64,000 bases of DNA from JBCDCE01 sp039182515 (GTDB lineage Bacteria; Pseudomonadota; Alphaproteobacteria; Rhodobacterales; Rhodobacteraceae): assembly GCA_039182515.1 (NCBI GenBank), contig JBCDCE010000005.1, forward strand, positions 21,654 through 85,653, in the 5' to 3' direction. Positions 8,549 through 17,189 of this stretch are shown here, piece after piece (position 1 is the first letter of the stretch; each line of letters begins with the position of its first letter). The notes under the pieces were generated by a model. The model worked only from the letters and a program-made list of their open reading frames with translations. It was not told where the DNA came from and ran no database searches. A program made the position numbers and the translations under genes.

Positions 8549-9568
8549 ATGAAAGCCCATGCCGACATCACAGGGCTCTCCTATGTGGCCATGCAGGGCG
8601 TCATGCTGCACGAGGCCAAAGAGCATGATCTAGCGGTTTTGAAACAAGCCCCTGACCTTCTAAAGATCAAGAGCGACTACGGCGCTTTTGGTATCCAAGA
8701 TCGCGGTGCGTTGGGATTACGCCTTGAGGTGGAGGCCGACACACTTGGCAACCTGCATGTTCTGCGAGAGAGCCTTGTGGCGCATATCGTCCATTACCTC
8801 CCCGATCTTGCAGATCAGATTGCATGGTCTGATCAGATTGACGCAGGGCAAACACCACCCAATTTCCAGTTTGCTGAAGTTCTGGCGAGCCAAAAGATCA
8901 GCAGGGATTTTCTGCGTTTGACCCTCAAGCTTTCCAAGACAGAGGGATTTGACAATCACGCCATCCATTTTCGGTTTGTCTTACCACATCCCAATGATCC
9001 CGAACCAAAATGGCCGGTTCTAGCTGCAAATGGCAGTACGCGTTGGCCCGAAGGGGATAAAGCGCTTCACCGGCCCGTTTACACGGTGCGCAGGCAAGGG
9101 GGTGATGAGATCGACGTTGATATCTTCTTGCATGTCGGCGGGCAAACAACGGCTTGGGCCGAAAGGGTCCAAAAGGGTGCGCGCGTTGCCATGATCGGAC
9201 CGGGCGGTGGCGGAGTTGTGACGCATAAACATCTCGTGTTGGCGGGCGACGAAACCGCCTTTCCCGCCATTTCGCGCATTCTGGAAAATCAAGCGCAGCA
9301 CACCAAGGCAACGGTTGTAATGCTCAGTCACACACGCGCGCGAGACTATCCCTTGCCGATAGACAGCGGAACGCGCGTTATTTGGACAGACCCAAAGGGC
9401 TTTGTGGCTTCGGTGAGAGACAGCCTGGATCAATCACCGCAGAGTTTTCTTTGGCTGGCCGCGGGCGCTCCGATCGTTACCACTATTCGCCAGATCGAAA
9501 TGGTCAAAGCCTTACCAAAAACACAAAAGCACATCGCTGCCTATTGGGCCCAAAAGGGCTCTGGCTGA
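8549..9568 (+). CDS. DUF2218-SIP fusion, siderophore-interacting FAD ferric reductase
   Basis: A 339-residue protein with two parts. Residues 25-100 resemble DUF2218 (FGIQDRGALGLRLEVEAD, then a HIVHYLPDL helix and IAWSD). From about 105 on lies the siderophore-interacting protein (SIP/ViuB) fold, with the FAD site RPVYTVRR, FLHVGGQTTAWAERVQKGAR and GPGGGG, and a C-terminal NAD(P)H-type domain ending IAAYWAQKG. SIP proteins reduce cytoplasmic ferric siderophores and free the iron. The gene follows the importer ATPase by 23 bp, consistent with one uptake-and-release operon. DUF2218 also occurs as a stand-alone protein near iron genes; its role here is unknown. Confidence 0.85.
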   Translation: MKAHADITGLSYVAMQGVMLHEAKEHDLAVLKQAPDLLKIKSDYGAFGIQDRGALGLRLEVEADTLGNLHVLRESLVAHIVHYLPDLADQIAWSDQIDAGQTPPNFQFAEVLASQKISRDFLRLTLKLSKTEGFDNHAIHFRFVLPHPNDPEPKWPVLAANGSTRWPEGDKALHRPVYTVRRQGGDEIDVDIFLHVGGQTTAWAERVQKGARVAMIGPGGGGVVTHKHLVLAGDETAFPAISRILENQAQHTKATVVMLSHTRARDYPLPIDSGTRVIWTDPKGFVASVRDSLDQSPQSFLWLAAGAPIVTTIRQIEMVKALPKTQKHIAAYWAQKGSG

Positions 9569-9745
9569 GCTCATTGATTTTGTCGCTTAGAGCGCTGCAG
9601 TGCATGTGCATTTTGCGCAACACATAGGCCACTTCCAGCGGTTACGCATTCAAGTCTTTGGATCGGAATGATACGCAATCCCTCGCCAGGCAGGCAGAGT
9701 CTTCCAAGCGTTTCCATACATCGAAATCATCCTTGGAGCTTTGTC

Positions 9746-11989
9746 ATGATTGCAATGCGTAATCGTCTTATGTGCGCAACTTCTGTTTTTGCCCTAAGCT
9801 GCTTTACCACCAGCCTCGCTGCACAAAATGCGCCTGATTTGGCAGCTGATCTTTCTGAGACCACCGAGGTTGAAGCCAGCAACGTTGATACAGGCGGGGC
9901 CATCGATTTGGGCACACTCATCTTCGGTGAATTGCGCACACGCACCCTGCAAGAGAGCGTGACCTCGGCTGTTGTGGAAACGGGTCAAGAGCTTGAAGAG
10001 CGTGGGGATGTAGACATCTACGATGTTGTTGAACGCGCGCCCAACGTCAGCACGACATTTGGCAATAAAGGTTTCGTGTTGCGCGGCATTCAGGCCAATG
10101 GCGCCGTGAGCAATGTGCAGCTTAACGGAACCTTAGTCTCTGTGCAGGTCGATGGTGTGGCGCTCAATAATTATCAATCCACCTTCTTTGGTCCCTACTC
10201 GAGTTGGGATCTAGAGCAGGTAGAAATTTTGCGCGGGCCTCAGTCAACTCAACAAGGCAGAAACGCTTTGGCGGGTGCTTTGATAATCAACTCGCGGGAT
10301 CCAGAATTTTTCCCAGAATACCGTTTCCGCGTTGAAGGTGGCTCACGCAATACCCAGAGATATGCAATGTCCTTGAACCAGCCTGTTGGCGAAACGGTGG
10401 CGCTGCGGTTCTCTGCTGAAAGCAGCTCGACCGACGGCTATGTTACAAGCCGCACACTGGATGATGACGCCTATGACCAGCGCGAATATGACAGCTATCG
10501 TGCCAAGCTAAGATGGGCCCCATCCAATGCTTTTGATGCTGTCCTTGAATACAGCTACACCGACTCCACAGGTGGCGAAGATTACGTGCTCGACAGTGAA
10601 TTCCCCGCCAGTCGCGTCACAGATCAAGACGCAGATGCCGTGGAAGGCTCTGTGCACGAAAGCTTTGCATTCTCAACGCGCTACGAGTTCGACTCTGGCC
10701 TCGTTCTGGAAACAGAGACCAACTACTACGAGCAAGATTACACGCGCCTAGAAGGCTTGGCGGATCCACTCGGTGTGGCTGAAAGTCGGTTGAGCATCGA
10801 CGGGGGCAGCCAAACCTTCGAGCAAGATGTGAAACTGACCTTCGAGACCGATCGCGTCAAAGGCGTGGCTGGCCTCTTTTATACCGATACAAGCGACAGT
10901 CGCCCGCTCTTCACCACAACCGATCTGGCCGTTGCTGGCTTTCCCGGCGTTGTGGATACGGTCGATCAGCAATTCGACACAGAAGTCAAAAACACAGCCA
11001 TTTATGCTGAAGCCGACTTTGATATGGGCGATTGGGTTCCCGGGCTGAGCATTACAGCGGGTGCCCGCTACGACAGTGAAGAATACACCTATACGCAAAG
11101 TGTGGACTTCGGCGCGATCTTGAATGGGACGCCACCCTTTGGTGCAGGCCTTCCAGATGTGGCAGAAAATTCGGCGTCCCGTGACTTTACGGCGTTTCTT
11201 CCCAAGTTGGGTGCGACCTATGAATTTGACGACGCGCAGTCTTTGAGTTTCACCATTCAGCGCGGCTACCGTGCGGGTGGTACCTCCAACAACTTCATCA
11301 CGGTTTTCAATCCGTTTGTTGAGTCCTTGTCGAATTATGATCCGGAATACTCTACGAACTACGAACTCGCGTACCGTGGATCTTTCAACGATGATCGCCT
11401 GCGGGTCTCCGGCAACATCTTTTACACAAAATGGGATGATATGCAGATCTCTGTGCCCGGGGTGCCCACGATCCCTGCACTAGATCCTTTGTTTAACTTC
11501 GACACCGTTAACGCGGCGGAGTCCGAGCTTTATGGGTTTGAATTGGCATTCGAAAGCGAACCGAGTGACAATTTGGCGCTCTTTGGCAGCGTAGGATACA
11601 CCAAAACGAAGTTCATCGAATTTGATCCAGATCCTGCAACACCGGGAGATTTCAACGGAAACGAATTTCCCTTCTCACCGGATTGGACAGCGACGCTTGG
11701 CGGAAAGTATACATGGGACAATGGGTTCGCCTTGGCTGTAGATGCTTCCTATAAATCCGCATCCTTCCAAGACAATGCCAACACCTACACTGATGACGAC
11801 CGTTGGCTGGTCAACCTCCACGGAACCTATGATATTTCCGAGAATGTCACGGCTGGTCTATATGTCCGCAACCTTTTCGATGAGGACTACGCAACCGCGC
11901 GCTTCCGTGATCCAAACGGTATTTCACCGACGATCATCCGCACGGGCGAGCCGCGGACGGTCGGTCTTTACATGCAGGCGGAATTCTAA
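9746..11989 (+). CDS. TonB-dependent outer-membrane receptor (ferric-siderophore type)
   Basis: A 747-residue outer-membrane receptor. It has a signal peptide (MCATSVFALSCFTTSLAA then QNAPD), an N-terminal region with LGTLIFGELRTRTLQES that may include the TonB box, and a plug domain with VLRGIQANG and VEILRGPQSTQQGRNALAGA. The beta-barrel ends in the aromatic terminus YMQAEF. It should bind an iron chelate at the cell surface and use TonB energy to move it into the periplasm for the ABC importer upstream. I chose the ATG at 9746, which has GGAG 8 bp upstream and gives a clean signal peptide; an in-frame ATG at 9668 would add 26 unlikely residues. The 177-bp gap after the SIP gene may hold its own promoter. 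Confidence 0.9.
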   Translation: MIAMRNRLMCATSVFALSCFTTSLAAQNAPDLAADLSETTEVEASNVDTGGAIDLGTLIFGELRTRTLQESVTSAVVETGQELEERGDVDIYDVVERAPNVSTTFGNKGFVLRGIQANGAVSNVQLNGTLVSVQVDGVALNNYQSTFFGPYSSWDLEQVEILRGPQSTQQGRNALAGALIINSRDPEFFPEYRFRVEGGSRNTQRYAMSLNQPVGETVALRFSAESSSTDGYVTSRTLDDDAYDQREYDSYRAKLRWAPSNAFDAVLEYSYTDSTGGEDYVLDSEFPASRVTDQDADAVEGSVHESFAFSTRYEFDSGLVLETETNYYEQDYTRLEGLADPLGVAESRLSIDGGSQTFEQDVKLTFETDRVKGVAGLFYTDTSDSRPLFTTTDLAVAGFPGVVDTVDQQFDTEVKNTAIYAEADFDMGDWVPGLSITAGARYDSEEYTYTQSVDFGAILNGTPPFGAGLPDVAENSASRDFTAFLPKLGATYEFDDAQSLSFTIQRGYRAGGTSNNFITVFNPFVESLSNYDPEYSTNYELAYRGSFNDDRLRVSGNIFYTKWDDMQISVPGVPTIPALDPLFNFDTVNAAESELYGFELAFESEPSDNLALFGSVGYTKTKFIEFDPDPATPGDFNGNEFPFSPDWTATLGGKYTWDNGFALAVDASYKSASFQDNANTYTDDDRWLVNLHGTYDISENVTAGLYVRNLFDEDYATARFRDPNGISPTIIRTGEPRTVGLYMQAEF

Positions 11990-12018
11990 AGCATCATATG
12001 GCCTTCGCGGCATGAGTT

Positions 12019-12050
12019 GGGTGGCAGAACATGGATCCTGCCGCCCTTTA
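12019..12050 (+). terminator. Probable terminator after the TonB-receptor gene
   Basis: GGGTGGCAG (12019-12027) pairs with CTGCCGCCC (12038-12046) over nine positions including one G-T pair, followed by TTTA. It lies 30 bp after the receptor stop. The T-run is short, so termination may be helped by the palindromic element just downstream. Confidence 0.5.
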
Positions 12051-12094
12051 CGAACATCTCCAAGATACGCGCATTGTACCAAAGATGTGATTGC

Positions 12095-12196
12095 AGCGTT
12101 TGACGAAATACCTGAGAAATCGCGCATCAGCCAACGCGTTGAAACCAAAGGCTTCAGGCAGCGTTAGGTGATTCAGGTTTTTCGCATAACGCTTTA
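12095..12196. repeat. 102-bp palindromic repeat element, copy 2
   Basis: This is the second copy of the element at 3081-3182, in the same orientation, equal in length and 94% identical. It lies between the convergent receptor and sigma-factor genes and ends 4 bp before the sigma-factor stop codon. Several differences from copy 1 fall in the hairpin core (for example CTAAC..GTTAG in copy 1 against CCAACGC..GCGTTAG here) and largely keep or extend pairing. That suggests that the fold, not just the sequence, is maintained. Its position between convergent genes fits a bidirectional terminator or a neutral insertion site for a MITE-like element. Confidence 0.85.
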
Positions 12197-12200
12197 GCGA

Positions 12201-13397
12201 CTACTTGAGCTGATCGCACAACGCTGCGTGCTTGCTTTCAAGGTAGCGGCGCAAAGGCGGTTCTGGCGTCAGGGCGATTGCCTGCTGATAAGCACCGAGT
12301 GCCTCCTGTGTCCGCCCTAGTTCTGACAAGAGAAAAGCTCGCGTTGCTTGGGCAGGGGCATACCCTGCGCGGATCTTTTCTTCGATATCGAGTAAGACTT
12401 TTAGTCCGTCTTCTGGGTTTCCCGCTTTGCCGAGTGCAGCTGCATAGCTGACGGTTGCACCGATGGTCGGCGCGATATGCGAAAGGCCAAGATGGAGCTG
12501 CACCAAAGCAGGCCAGTTGGTCTCGCCTGTGTTCAATCGGTCTGCATGCACAGAGTGGATCGCAGCTTCTAATTGAAAGCGACCAAGTTGACCAAGAGTT
12601 TGCGCCCTTTGGAGATAATAGGTTGCTTGCAGGATTAAGGCTGTTGTCCATCGTGATGGATCTTGCTCTTCGAGCGGAACAAATTGACCGTCTTCAACAC
12701 GGGCCTCTTGCCGTGACAGGCTAAAAGCAATGACTGATGCAAGCCCAAGGACCTCTGCATTGTCCGGCATAAGGTCAACGAGAAGAGTGGCAAGAAAGAG
12801 CGCCTCTTCCGCAAGCAAGCCGTCGACCATCCAGTCTTGAGAGAAGGCCCCGTAGATGGCTTCTAGAACAGCGTTTAGCCGGTTTGGCAGATCCTCGCTG
12901 TGAGGGATCTTAAACGCGACGGCCGTATCCCGAATTTTGCGTTTCGTTCTGACCAACCGCTTTGCCATTGTGGTGTGCGGTAGCAGAAAAGCGCGCGCAA
13001 TCACCTCTGCTTCCAGTCCAAGAACCGTTTGCAGCATCAATGGAGTGTGCATGCGCGGATCGATTGCTGGATGCGCGCAAACGAACATGAGCTTCAAGCG
13101 ATCATCAGGGATGTCGTCATGCTGTAATTCAAGCGCCTGCGGCTCTGGGAGCGCGTTGCGAAAGTCGATACGCGCATCGCGGCGTTGCATATCGGTCAGC
13201 CTATTGCGCGCAACGGTTAGCAGCCAAGCCTCGGGGTTCTTGGGCATGTCTTTTGGCCAATGGATCAGAGCCTTCGCAAAGGCATCAGACAGCGCATCTT
13301 CCGCGATGAGGATATCGCCTGCCTTGCTAGCAAGGATTGCCAAAAGACGACCGTAAGACGAGCGCATAACCTCCGCCATGCGCTCTTGAGGTGCCAC
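12201..13397 (-). CDS. ECF RNA polymerase sigma factor, DGPF-associated (ECF42-like)
   Basis: A protein of about 398 residues. Sigma region 2 (SSYGRLLAILASKAGDILIAEDALSDAFAKAL split by few residues; PEAWLLTVARNRLTDMQRR) and region 4 (LGLEAEVIARAFLLPHTTMAKRLVRTK) are followed by a long C-terminal helical, TPR-like extension (RAFLLSELGRTQEALGAYQQ). This layout with a DGPF-domain partner directly upstream is the ECF42 type, in which the extension rather than a membrane anti-sigma factor is thought to control activity. GTG at 13397 overlaps the partner stop (TAGTG), arguing for coupled translation; an ATG at 13379 is the alternative. It ends next to palindromic repeat copy 2. Targets are not evident in this window. 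Confidence 0.85.
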   Translation of the reverse strand: MAPQERMAEVMRSSYGRLLAILASKAGDILIAEDALSDAFAKALIHWPKDMPKNPEAWLLTVARNRLTDMQRRDARIDFRNALPEPQALELQHDDIPDDRLKLMFVCAHPAIDPRMHTPLMLQTVLGLEAEVIARAFLLPHTTMAKRLVRTKRKIRDTAVAFKIPHSEDLPNRLNAVLEAIYGAFSQDWMVDGLLAEEALFLATLLVDLMPDNAEVLGLASVIAFSLSRQEARVEDGQFVPLEEQDPSRWTTALILQATYYLQRAQTLGQLGRFQLEAAIHSVHADRLNTGETNWPALVQLHLGLSHIAPTIGATVSYAAALGKAGNPEDGLKVLLDIEEKIRAGYAPAQATRAFLLSELGRTQEALGAYQQAIALTPEPPLRRYLESKHAALCDQLK

Positions 13398-13741
13398 TAA
13401 GCGTCCATAGCGGTTGGGCGGATCTCTACGGCACCGTATTTGGCCATCGGGCATTTTTTGGCCCAAGCGATAGCCGTATCCAGATCAGGCACTTCGATCG
13501 TCATATAGCCACCGAGCATCTCTTTGGTTTCTGCGAACGGTCCGTCTTGGATACGATTGCCACCGTCCGACACGGTTGTGGCATTGCTGACGGGCTGTAG
13601 CCAGTCGACCCCAACCAAAATACCGGCCTCCTTGAGAGAGCCGATGTAGGCTCCAAAAAGACCTTTGAGTTGGCCAAGCTCTTCGGGTGGGACGTTGGCA
13701 AAGTCTTCGGGGCGGGAATAGGTTAAAAATGTATAGCGCAT
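13397..13741 (-). CDS. DGPF/YCII-domain protein, partner of the ECF sigma factor
   Basis: A 114-residue protein of the YCII-related fold with the hallmark DGPFAETKEMLGGYMTIEVP in the middle and a YTFLTYSRPEDF start. DGPF proteins are almost always encoded with ECF42-type sigma factors. Their biochemical role is unclear; a sensor or small enzyme has been proposed. The start at 13741 (MRYTF) fits the family; upstream in-frame codons to 13813 look non-coding. It is the first gene of the two-gene operon, and the 164-bp region up to 13905 should hold its promoter. Confidence 0.85.
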   Translation of the reverse strand: MRYTFLTYSRPEDFANVPPEELGQLKGLFGAYIGSLKEAGILVGVDWLQPVSNATTVSDGGNRIQDGPFAETKEMLGGYMTIEVPDLDTAIAWAKKCPMAKYGAVEIRPTAMDA

Positions 13742-13905
13742 AGTACGTCTCCAGTTATCAAAAGCGTTGGTGCTTTCAATGACATGACGAATGATGACAC
13801 GGCCAAAGGACATCGACCAAAATAATTTTGGTTTTTATGCACGCGCTGGGTTTGAATCGTAGTGGTGTGGACCAATCATAACTTGTGCAAAAACACTGGA
13901 GATCT

Positions 13906-14922
13906 TCACGTATGCGTCACGTTTTCACGCCGCCAATTGGTTGGGGTTTTCCCAGTGATGCGTGAGAATTCTCGATTGAAATTGGATTTGGTGGCGAATC
14001 CTGAAGACAAGGACACCTCAAGTACCGACAGATCTGTCGTGCGCAATAAGGCGCAGGCTTCCTTGATCCGATAAGCATTTACAAATTGCGACACGCTCAG
14101 CTGTCTAACCCTGTTGATCGCATTAGAAACCTGCCTGTCAGACAACCCCAAGCGGCGGGCCAATCGGCGCAGGCTGATGTCGTCCTTTTTGTGCAAAGCT
14201 TCTGTTTGAAAAAGCTGTTCGAGCCGCGCCACGATGTCTTCATCCGCCTCGGATGGAGGCACAGGAAGGTTTGGCTCTTGGGGTGAACTCGCTTCGCTTT
14301 GAGCGTCCGACTGCCCGAGGATTGCACAAGCGCCAATCGCAAGGATGAAGCCGGTTTGCATAAAGGTCACCACAAGGCCGGAGCTCTGACCTTCGTTGCG
14401 GATGAAATCCACTATAAGGTAAATGTCTGTCAGCGCAGATGCGATCAAGGCAACGCCCGTGAGCCTCATAGCGCCAATGATCTCTGGTGCAGCACTAATC
14501 GGAGACAGGGGCAATTGGTCGGAGCCATTTAAACTCTCCTTCACCATGAGACCGCCAAACCCCAAGTAGGTCAGAAGGATTAGCGGATCGGCCAAGGCAG
14601 GCACAGTGAGAAACGCGATCCAGTTGAGCGCAACCACCCCAAGCGGCCAGAGGTGCCATTTCGATCCTTGGCCGCTCAAAGCGCCATAGGCCAAATAGGC
14701 ACAAACCGGCAAAACCGGGGCCAAAAGGGCAATGTAAAAAGCCGCCCATCCAATCTCGTATCCCCACCTCAACGACACCAAGAGCGATTGCACAGCATAG
14801 AGCGCCAAGAGCAGTGCAAAAAACTGATGCGCACGGAGGCTCATATCTCGCAGGTGCACAAACCGGCCCAGTAAGAAGACCAATACGAAGGTTGCCAACA
14901 AAGGCAGGGGAACAAAGAGCAT
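13906..14922 (-). CDS. Membrane-anchored AraC-family transcriptional regulator
   Basis: A 338-residue protein. The N-terminal 200 residues hold about six to seven hydrophobic helices (for example LPLLATFVLVFLLGRF and WAAFYIALLAPVLPVCAYL). A charged linker (SEASSPQEPNLPVPPSEADE) and a C-terminal AraC domain follow, with two HTH units (ISLRRLARRLGLSDRQVSNA; SVLEVSLSSGFATKSNFNRE) and the closing ITGKTPTNWRR. Such proteins sense a membrane or periplasmic signal and bind DNA at direct repeats. It is divergent from a hydrolase gene across 145 bp that hold a 13-bp direct repeat with 22-bp period, a likely operator for itself and the hydrolase. Confidence 0.85.
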   Translation of the reverse strand: MLFVPLPLLATFVLVFLLGRFVHLRDMSLRAHQFFALLLALYAVQSLLVSLRWGYEIGWAAFYIALLAPVLPVCAYLAYGALSGQGSKWHLWPLGVVALNWIAFLTVPALADPLILLTYLGFGGLMVKESLNGSDQLPLSPISAAPEIIGAMRLTGVALIASALTDIYLIVDFIRNEGQSSGLVVTFMQTGFILAIGACAILGQSDAQSEASSPQEPNLPVPPSEADEDIVARLEQLFQTEALHKKDDISLRRLARRLGLSDRQVSNAINRVRQLSVSQFVNAYRIKEACALLRTTDLSVLEVSLSSGFATKSNFNREFSRITGKTPTNWRRENVTHT

Positions 14923-14970
14923 CTTTAAATCGTAAGTCGGTTGCAGTGCTTGGAGTTGTAGACTGGAACC

Positions 14971-15005
14971 CGTTTTAGGACGACCTCAATCGCGTTTTAG
15001 GACGA
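14971..15005. promoter_or_regulatory. Direct-repeat operator, 2 x CGTTTTAGGACGA, period 22 bp
   Basis: The 13-bp sequence CGTTTTAGGACGA occurs exactly at 14971-14983 and again at 14993-15005. The 22-bp period equals two helical turns. That is the usual geometry for AraC-family binding sites, and it lies between an AraC-type regulator gene and the divergent hydrolase gene, 63 bp before the hydrolase ATG. Confidence 0.7.
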
Positions 15006-15067
15006 AATCTGCCCCATCAAGCGTCACAGATCTCAGCATAGCGACCCTCAACAAAGGAGATAACGGG

Positions 15068-16126
15068 ATGCGACGTTTCAAGACATTTGCCAAAGGCACA
15101 ACCTTTGCCGTCCTCCTCGGGATCGCAGGTTGGAGCGACTATGAGGTTTTGCGGCCAGCCTACGAAGGCAGCGCTGGGATCACAACCGGAGAAGCTTATG
15201 CGCCGATCCGGGGCGAAGAGATCGATTTCGACATTTGGTACCCCGCGAAGGACGGTGGCAAGGCCATCAAAGTTGGCGGCAACGGGGTGTTTCACGGCAC
15301 ACAAGCTGGGCGTCGTGCCCCGCATCAAAAGGGGCAGTTTCCGGTGGTTCTTATCTCCCATGGTGCGGGCGGCAATTCGGGGCAGTTTGGCTGGATCGCT
15401 TCTGCGCTTGCACAGGCCGGGTTTGTTGTTGTTTTGCCCAACCACCCAGGCACCACAACCGGCAATGCCTCCGCCAAAGCGGCGGTCCGCGTATGGGAAC
15501 GGCCTGCGGATGTTTCCGCGGTTCTCGATGAGATTATGGAGAATCCAGAAAGCTATCCCTACATCGATACGGATCGGATTTCTGTTTTGGGGTTCTCGGC
15601 AGGTGGATACACGGCTATGGCAGTCGCTGGTGCGCGCGTCGATCCAGAGCGCTTGCAGCAGTTTTGTGACCACACCGATCATGGCATGTCAGACTGTGCC
15701 TTCTTGGCGCATTTCGGGATCGATCTTCATGAATTCGATTTGTCTCCTGCTGCCCAAGATTTGCGGGACCCAAGGATACAGACGGCGGTGATCATTGATC
15801 CCGGCATCGTAAGCACGCTCACTTCCGAGAGCCTCGCGGATATCGACATCCCCATGTTGATCGTGAACCTCGGTGACGAGGAGACGGTGCCGGCAGGGGT
15901 CTATGCAAGACCTGCCGCGGAGCAAATCCAAGCTGCGTCTTATGAGGTGGTTCGAGACGCCACGCACTTCAGCTTCTTGGCGCAATGCAAACCAAACGGT
16001 CCGCGCATTTTGGAACGGGAAGGTGAGTTGGACCCATTATGCGAAGACGCAGGTGGCCGAGCGCGATCGGACATCCATATGGAATTGACCCAAAAGATCG
16101 TCAGCTACATGCGATCTCATATCTAG
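15068..16126 (+). CDS. Alpha/beta hydrolase, dienelactone-hydrolase/PAF-acetylhydrolase-like, probably exported
   Basis: A 352-residue alpha/beta hydrolase. It has an oxyanion-side HGAGG motif, the nucleophile elbow GFSAGG with Ser about 177, an acidic residue in the LIVNLGDEETVPA strand end, and a catalytic His about 300 in DATHFSF. The N-terminal hydrophobic segment (GTTFAVLLGIAGW) may be a signal or anchor. Substrates of related proteins are esters and lactones. AAGGAG lies before the ATG. It is divergent from the membrane AraC regulator with a direct-repeat operator between them, which suggests induction by an envelope signal or by its own substrate. Confidence 0.75.
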   Translation: MRRFKTFAKGTTFAVLLGIAGWSDYEVLRPAYEGSAGITTGEAYAPIRGEEIDFDIWYPAKDGGKAIKVGGNGVFHGTQAGRRAPHQKGQFPVVLISHGAGGNSGQFGWIASALAQAGFVVVLPNHPGTTTGNASAKAAVRVWERPADVSAVLDEIMENPESYPYIDTDRISVLGFSAGGYTAMAVAGARVDPERLQQFCDHTDHGMSDCAFLAHFGIDLHEFDLSPAAQDLRDPRIQTAVIIDPGIVSTLTSESLADIDIPMLIVNLGDEETVPAGVYARPAAEQIQAASYEVVRDATHFSFLAQCKPNGPRILEREGELDPLCEDAGGRARSDIHMELTQKIVSYMRSHI

Positions 16127-16131
16127 CCTGA

Positions 16132-16174
16132 AAGTGGCCTTTGGGTTTAGGCATCCCAAGGGCCGCTTCTTTTA
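16132..16174. terminator. Bidirectional terminator between hydrolase and LysR genes
   Basis: AAGTGGCCTTTGGG (16132-16145) pairs with CCCAAGGGCCGCTT (16155-16168) across a 9-nt loop with a G-T pair and one mismatch, followed by CTTTT on the plus strand. It lies 6 bp after the hydrolase stop and 3 bp before the LysR stop on the opposite strand. Confidence 0.75.
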
Positions 16175-16176
16175 GG

Positions 16177-17091
16177 CTAAGCGGTCGCGGCTTCCCAAGG
16201 TTTGGCGCGCCCAATGTTCTCAATCAGAAAATCCATAAAGACCCGAACCTTCGCTGAAACGACATTGCTCTTGGGGTAGATGAGCCAAAGGGCGGGCTTT
16301 TCGGCAATTTCAAAGTCAGGCATCACGCGGACCAAAGAGCCGTCGGCCAGATCTTCATGGACAAGCCAAATCGAGTTGATCGAGACCCCGGCACCGCCTT
16401 TGGTGATCTCGCGTTGCGTGTGCCCGTCATTCAGCACGAGACTGTGCGCTGCTTGTTTGGGGTCAAACGAAAAAGTCGTCCCGTCCGCCGACTTCAGTTT
16501 TTTCGGATCCAGATCGCGAAAAGAGATAAACCGATGCTCGGTAAGATCTGCGGGTGTTTCAGGCGCGCCATGGCGCTCGAGATAGGCAGAGGATGCACAA
16601 AGGATACGTGTGTCATCTGCGAGCTTCCTGGCTGTGAGGCTGCTGTCTTCCAACACCGAATTGCGCAGAGCCAAATCATAGCTGCCTTCGATGAGATCAA
16701 ATTGAGCATCCGACAGATGCAGATCGAGCGTTAGGGAGGGATTGGCCTCCATAAAGCGCGGTAGGAGTGGCGCGATATAGAGCTGGGCAAAGGTACTTGG
16801 GGCTGCAAAGCGCAATATGCCTTTGATCTGCGCTCGGCCCGCACCCATAGCGGCCAGCGCCGCTTCTTCCTGGGCGATCATCTCGCGCGCATAGGGCAAA
16901 AAGTCTTGGCCTTCTAAGGAGAGCGAGACTTTGCGCGTCGAGCGATGCAAAAGTTCTGTGCCGACCAAACGCTCAAGCTTTGCGATCCGGGTACTGGCCA
17001 CCGCTGGCGCCATGCCGAGGCTGCGGCCCGCAGCGCTTATGTTGAGCATCTCGCTGGCAAGTACGAAGAGGCGCAGACTCTGTGTGTCCAT
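16177..17091 (-). CDS. LysR-family transcriptional regulator
   Basis: A 304-residue LTTR. The winged HTH occupies residues 1-60 (LRLFVLASEMLNISAAGRSL, then APAVASTRIAKLERLVG and LHRSTRKVSLSLEG), and the effector domain begins near 90 (GILRFAAPSTFAQLYIAPLL). It belongs to the CrgA-like group that often regulates an adjacent oxidoreductase. It is transcribed divergently from the CmcJ-like/SDR/2OG-oxygenase genes with 98 bp between start codons, so it most likely regulates that set. The effector cannot be read from sequence. Confidence 0.9.
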   Translation of the reverse strand: MDTQSLRLFVLASEMLNISAAGRSLGMAPAVASTRIAKLERLVGTELLHRSTRKVSLSLEGQDFLPYAREMIAQEEAALAAMGAGRAQIKGILRFAAPSTFAQLYIAPLLPRFMEANPSLTLDLHLSDAQFDLIEGSYDLALRNSVLEDSSLTARKLADDTRILCASSAYLERHGAPETPADLTEHRFISFRDLDPKKLKSADGTTFSFDPKQAAHSLVLNDGHTQREITKGGAGVSINSIWLVHEDLADGSLVRVMPDFEIAEKPALWLIYPKSNVVSAKVRVFMDFLIENIGRAKPWEAATA

Positions 17092-17189
17092 ATTATATAC
17101 TTTTTCGGAATACTCTTATCCAATCAAGCGTCTTTTTATATTTTTTCAAGGTGCTAAATCTCGGATCAACACAGTCACAGGATAGGTCC

